Assembly: GCF_001598295.1 (NCBI RefSeq)
Contig: NZ_BCYR01000012.1
Span: 1-64,000 of the forward strand
Direction of reading: 5' to 3'
Origin: Klebsiella ornithinolytica NBRC 105727 = ATCC 31898
GTDB taxonomy: Bacteria; Pseudomonadota; Gammaproteobacteria; Enterobacterales; Enterobacteriaceae
DNA: 64,000 bases
Shown piece after piece: positions 60,860 to 64,000 of this stretch (positions within the stretch are counted from its first letter, which is position 1; each line of letters opens with the position of its first letter). A program made the translations under genes and the position numbers. A model generated the notes under the pieces. That model made no database searches, was not told where the DNA came from, and saw only the letters and a list, made by a program, of their open reading frames with translations.

Positions 60860-62152
60860 ATGGATATTTCAGTAACTGCTGCAAAACCTGGGCGTCGTCG
60901 TTATCTGACGCTGGTTATGATCTTTATTACCGTCGTCATTTGCTATGTTGACCGCGCCAATCTCGCCGTAGCATCCGCCCATATTCAGGAGGAGTTTGGG
61001 ATCACTAAAGCGGAAATGGGCTACGTTTTTTCTGCTTTTGCCTGGCTTTATACGCTTTGTCAGATTCCTGGCGGCTGGTTTCTGGACCGGGTTGGCTCGC
61101 GTCTGACCTACTTTATTGCGATCTTCGGCTGGTCGGTGGCCACCCTGTTTCAGGGGTTTGCCACCGGACTGATGTCATTGATTGGTCTGCGGGCGATTAC
61201 CGGAATATTTGAAGCGCCGGCCTTTCCGACCAATAATCGGATGGTGACCAGCTGGTTCCCGGAACATGAACGTGCTTCCGCGGTGGGGTTTTATACTTCC
61301 GGGCAGTTTGTCGGACTGGCTTTCCTCACGCCGCTGCTGATCTGGATTCAGGAAATGCTAAGCTGGCACTGGGTATTTATCGTGACCGGCGGCATCGGTA
61401 TTGTCTGGTCATTAATCTGGTTCAAGGTCTATCAGCCGCCGCGTCAGACGAAAAGCATCAGCAAAGCGGAGCTGGATTATATTCGCGACGGCGGTGGCCT
61501 GGTGGATGGCGATGCGCCCGCGAAAAAAGAGGCGCGACAGCCGCTGACCAAAGCCGACTGGAAGCTGGTCTTTCACCGTAAGCTGATAGGCGTTTATCTG
61601 GGGCAGTTTGCCGTGACGTCCACGCTCTGGTTCTTCCTGACCTGGTTCCCGAACTACCTGACGCAAGAGAAAGGTATTACCGCTCTGAAGGCCGGCTTTA
61701 TGACCACGGTGCCTTTCCTCGCCGCATTCTTTGGGGTTCTGCTCTCCGGCTGGCTGGCCGATCGACTGGTGAAAAAAGGTCTCTCGCTTGGCGTGGCCCG
61801 TAAAACGCCGATTATCTGTGGTTTGCTGATTTCAACCTGCATCATGGGTGCGAACTACACCAATGACCCGGTGTGGATCATGGTACTGATGGCGGTGGCG
61901 TTTTTCGGTAACGGTTTTGCCTCTATTACCTGGTCGCTGGTCTCTTCGCTGGCACCGATGCGTCTGATTGGCCTGACGGGCGGGGTGTTTAATTTCGTGG
62001 GAGGGCTGGGAGGGATTACCGTTCCGCTGGTTATTGGTTATCTGGCTCAGGACTATGGCTTTGGCCCGGCCCTGGTCTATATCGCTGCGGTCGCCTTGAT
62101 GGGCGCCCTGTCCTATATCCTGCTGGTGGGCGATGTTAAACGTGTAGGCTAA
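60860..62152 (+). CDS. dgoT: D-galactonate transporter DgoT (MFS, anion:cation symporter type)
   Basis: A 430-residue, 12-span proton-coupled D-galactonate importer. It contains the ACS-family segments [34 protein letters not shown] and a central cytoplasmic loop. The start at 60860 follows GGAGACAG and equals the E. coli length; the in-frame ATG at 60815 adds 15 residues without support. It is the last gene of the dgo set, separated from dgoD by the ERIC element. Confidence 0.95.
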   Translation: MDISVTAAKPGRRRYLTLVMIFITVVICYVDRANLAVASAHIQEEFGITKAEMGYVFSAFAWLYTLCQIPGGWFLDRVGSRLTYFIAIFGWSVATLFQGFATGLMSLIGLRAITGIFEAPAFPTNNRMVTSWFPEHERASAVGFYTSGQFVGLAFLTPLLIWIQEMLSWHWVFIVTGGIGIVWSLIWFKVYQPPRQTKSISKAELDYIRDGGGLVDGDAPAKKEARQPLTKADWKLVFHRKLIGVYLGQFAVTSTLWFFLTWFPNYLTQEKGITALKAGFMTTVPFLAAFFGVLLSGWLADRLVKKGLSLGVARKTPIICGLLISTCIMGANYTNDPVWIMVLMAVAFFGNGFASITWSLVSSLAPMRLIGLTGGVFNFVGGLGGITVPLVIGYLAQDYGFGPALVYIAAVALMGALSYILLVGDVKRVG

Positions 62153-62166
62153 TCCTGTCCGATGCT

Positions 62167-62199
62167 ATACCCTGATGTGAACGTTGTGCATCAGGGTAT
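62167..62199 (+). promoter_or_regulatory. Hairpin covering the yidR ribosome binding site
   Basis: A perfect 11-bp inverted repeat, ATACCCTGATG / CATCAGGGTAT, with an 11-nt loop. The only Shine-Dalgarno-like sequence of yidR (AGGG at 62193-62196, 7 nt before the ATG) is inside the right arm. No T-tract follows, so it is a poor terminator for dgoT. Translational masking is inferred. Confidence 0.6.
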
Positions 62200-62203
62200 C
62201 TCT

Positions 62204-63430
62204 ATGAAACAAGTCACCTTTGCTCCCCGCCATCATCAGCTAACCAACACGCGCACCTGGACTGCGGACAGCCAGTGGCTGGTTTTTGACGTTCGTCCGT
62301 CGGGAGCCTCCTTTACCGGGAAGACGATTGAACGGGTCAATGTGCAAACCGGGGCCGTAGAGATCCTCTATGGTGCGCAACACGGGGCTCATGTCGGTGT
62401 GGTGACCGTTCATCCTGCGATGGATAAATATGTCTTTATACACGGTCCGGAACATCCGGATGAAAACTGGCAATATGATTTCCACCATCGTCGCGGCGTG
62501 GTGACGTATCAAGGCGCGACGCACAACCTTGATGCGATGGATATCACCGCACCGTATACGCCGGGTGCGCTGCGCGGCGGCACTCATGTCCATGTCTATA
62601 GCCCAAACGGGCAGTTCGTCAGCTTCACCTATAACGATCATGTCCTGCATCAACGCTCGGCCTCCCTTGACCTGCGAAACGTCGGCGTCGCGACCCCTTA
62701 TGGCCCGGTCACGCCGCGCGGGCAGCATCCGCGTGAATATGGCGGCAGCCACTGGAGCGTTCTGGTCAGCCGAACAACGCCGACGCCGGTGCCGGGCAGC
62801 GATGAGATTAACCGTGCATACGAAGAAGGCTGGGTGGGGAACCACGCGCTGGCCTTTATCGGCGATACGCTGTCGATCAATGGCGCCAGAATCCCTGAGC
62901 TGTTTATTGTGACGCTACCGGAGAGCGAGCAGGACTGGAAGCAACAGGGCGATGCACCGCTGGCCGGTACGGAGACCACCATGCCTGCACCGCCGGCCGG
63001 AGTAATGCAGAGACGTTTAACCTTTACCCACCATCGACGCTATCCGGGGCTGGTCAATACGCCGCGGCACTGGGTGCGGGCCAACCCGCAGGCAACGCAG
63101 ATTGCCTTCCTGATGCGCGACGAGGCGGGAGTGGTGCAGCTATGGCTGATTTCACCCCAGGGGCGCGATCTGCGGCAGCTAACCCACAATGTTAATGATA
63201 TTCAATCGGCTTTTAACTGGCACCCGTCAGGGGAGTGGCTGGGATTTGTGCTGGATAACCGCATGGCTATCTGTCATGCCCGGAGCGGTGAAATTACATT
63301 TTTGACTGCCGATCATGAAAACCCACCTTCAGCGGATGCTGTGGTGTTTTCACCGGACGGGAAACACCTTGCCTGGATGCAAGATGTGAATGGCTATCGA
63401 CAGCTGTGGATAACCGACGTCGAGTTTTAA
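62204..63430 (+). CDS. yidR: DUF3748 protein YidR, TolB-like beta-propeller
   Basis: A 408-residue protein resembling E. coli YidR. Repeated blade segments such as WTADSQWLVFDVR, SPNGQFVSFTYND and FSPDGKHLAWMQD indicate a WD40/TolB-like propeller. The H-rich stretch HPREYGGSHW could bind metal. No signal peptide is seen. The start at 62204 (MKQVTFAPRHH) matches E. coli; an in-frame ATG at 62162 lies upstream of the hairpin. The function is not established. Its stop is 1 bp from the convergent yidQ stop. Confidence 0.88.
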   Translation: MKQVTFAPRHHQLTNTRTWTADSQWLVFDVRPSGASFTGKTIERVNVQTGAVEILYGAQHGAHVGVVTVHPAMDKYVFIHGPEHPDENWQYDFHHRRGVVTYQGATHNLDAMDITAPYTPGALRGGTHVHVYSPNGQFVSFTYNDHVLHQRSASLDLRNVGVATPYGPVTPRGQHPREYGGSHWSVLVSRTTPTPVPGSDEINRAYEEGWVGNHALAFIGDTLSINGARIPELFIVTLPESEQDWKQQGDAPLAGTETTMPAPPAGVMQRRLTFTHHRRYPGLVNTPRHWVRANPQATQIAFLMRDEAGVVQLWLISPQGRDLRQLTHNVNDIQSAFNWHPSGEWLGFVLDNRMAICHARSGEITFLTADHENPPSADAVVFSPDGKHLAWMQDVNGYRQLWITDVEF

Positions 63431-63431
63431 A

Positions 63432-63761
63432 TCAAGGCGCTGGCATTGCCGCTGGTGGAATCACGGCGTTGGTCGCCAGCGAGTCCTTCTCGCTTTTCTC
63501 GACGCGTGATTTTATCGAGCTGTCGGTACGGAACATATCCCACGGCAGCAGCAGCGTGTCCATCACCGCGGTGAAGGGCATATCGAGTGCGACCAGGGAT
63601 TTTGTTCCCCAGTTGGCATCACTGTTACCCAGCATTTGCGCGCTGGCGCGAGTTCCCGGATAGCTTCCTTCCTTTCCGCCGGTATGTGACATCACGCTGG
63701 AGCAACCGCTCAGACCAACCATCCCGCTGAACAGGATCAGCTTTAACAGACCGCTTTTCAT
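63432..63761 (-). CDS. yidQ: YidQ lipoprotein (DUF1375)
   Basis: A 109-residue predicted lipoprotein with lipobox LSGC and acylated C20, followed by SSVMSHTGGKEGSYPGTRAS. It resembles E. coli YidQ. The start at 63761 has GGAAGA 5 nt upstream; adjacent ATG 63764 is too close to that site, and the long upstream extension to 63965 is not supported. The function is unknown. It is convergent with yidR. Confidence 0.88.
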   Translation of the reverse strand: MKSGLLKLILFSGMVGLSGCSSVMSHTGGKEGSYPGTRASAQMLGNSDANWGTKSLVALDMPFTAVMDTLLLPWDMFRTDSSIKSRVEKSEKDSLATNAVIPPAAMPAP

Positions 63762-64000
63762 CATTCTTCCATCGTTGTTTCGGGCATTGAGGTAACCGTT
63801 ATATCGGTTATATCGAGCCATTCCATGAATGCCTAGCGTTATTGCACCGCACTGTGGCAGGCATCGCATTTTGCCTTTTGTGCTTTCCACCCAGTCTAAG
63901 CAATCGACAGGAAACTGCAAAAAAAAATGGTTTTTGGCGCTTGAAAACGGCGGAATGAGCCACATTTTAGCAATGTGACCCGATGAGGATACGCCTGCGG
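63762..64000. other. yidQ upstream region at the window edge
   Basis: 239 bp with no complete gene. It contains an inverted repeat TAACCG/CGGTTA near 63795-63812 and the heat-shock type promoter listed separately. Confidence 0.6.
63940..63967 (+). promoter_or_regulatory. Sigma-32 type promoter, probably for ibpA beyond the window
   Basis: CTTGAAA at 63940-63946, a 13-bp spacer, and CCACATTT at 63960-63967 fit the sigma-32 consensus (CTTGAAA, CCCCATNT). In E. coli the divergent neighbour of yidQ is the small heat-shock gene ibpA, so the promoter and its leader are expected here. The gene itself is outside the window. Confidence 0.65.

Noticed and set aside
62240-62845. A 201-codon frame opposite yidR
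   Set aside because: Antisense shadow; the plus-strand frame matches E. coli YidR throughout.

Overview
The window is a stretch of enterobacterial chromosome around the replication origin. Gene order, gene content and protein sequence follow the Escherichia coli order from yieP to yidQ, read in the opposite direction. It differs from E. coli K-12 in several ways: tnaCAB, the bgl operon, yidB and yidX are absent; an exopolygalacturonate lyase gene (pelX type) sits between atpC and glmU; and a POTRA-less outer-membrane barrel gene sits beside dgo. Moderate-to-high GC, these differences and the pectinolytic gene suggest a member of the Klebsiella/Raoultella group. That placement is an inference and was not tested against a database.

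Layout. Positions 1-8.2 kb: yieP-hsrA converge on the ribose operon rbsDACBKR. 8.2-13.3 kb: kup diverges from ravA-viaA. 13.3-15.4 kb: asnA, asnC and mioC. 15.45-15.77 kb: oriC, with DnaA boxes, AT-rich 13-mers and about 15 GATC sites. 15.8-26 kb: mnmG-rsmG, then the nine-gene ATP synthase operon atpIBEFHAGDC. 26-28.5 kb: an accessory island with a 23-codon ORF flanked by two CRP-like sites and a terminator, followed by pelX with a KdgR-like box. 28.9-32.3 kb: glmU-glmS. 32.5-37.2 kb: the phosphate regulon pstSCAB-phoU behind a Pho box array. 37.3-43.7 kb: yieH, adeP, chrR, yieE, yidZ, mdtL and a GNAT gene. 43.8-47.7 kb: mnmE, yidC, yidD, rnpA and rpmH on the minus strand. 48.3-55.5 kb: dnaA-dnaN-recF-gyrB and yidA on the plus strand. 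55.7-63.8 kb: the barrel gene, the D-galactonate operon dgoRKADT, yidR and yidQ. The right edge carries a heat-shock type promoter that probably serves ibpA outside the window.

How the parts work together. Most of the window is core physiology: replication initiation, ribosome and tRNA modification, membrane protein insertion, ATP synthesis, cell-wall precursor supply, and phosphate, potassium and ribose uptake. The catabolic pieces (rbs, dgo, pelX) are each paired with a recognisable operator for a specific regulator.

The least explained piece is the 26.05-26.35 kb unit. It has two near-perfect CRP sites, a 23-codon ORF with a good ribosome binding site, and its own terminator. Other points worth a look are two ERIC-type elements that start at the stop codons of operon genes (pstS and dgoD), a hairpin that covers the yidR ribosome binding site, paired DgoR-like operators, a terminator just upstream of mnmE, and a 163-bp offset repeat at the dgoK-dgoA junction. 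No rRNA, tRNA, CRISPR array, insertion sequence or prophage was seen.
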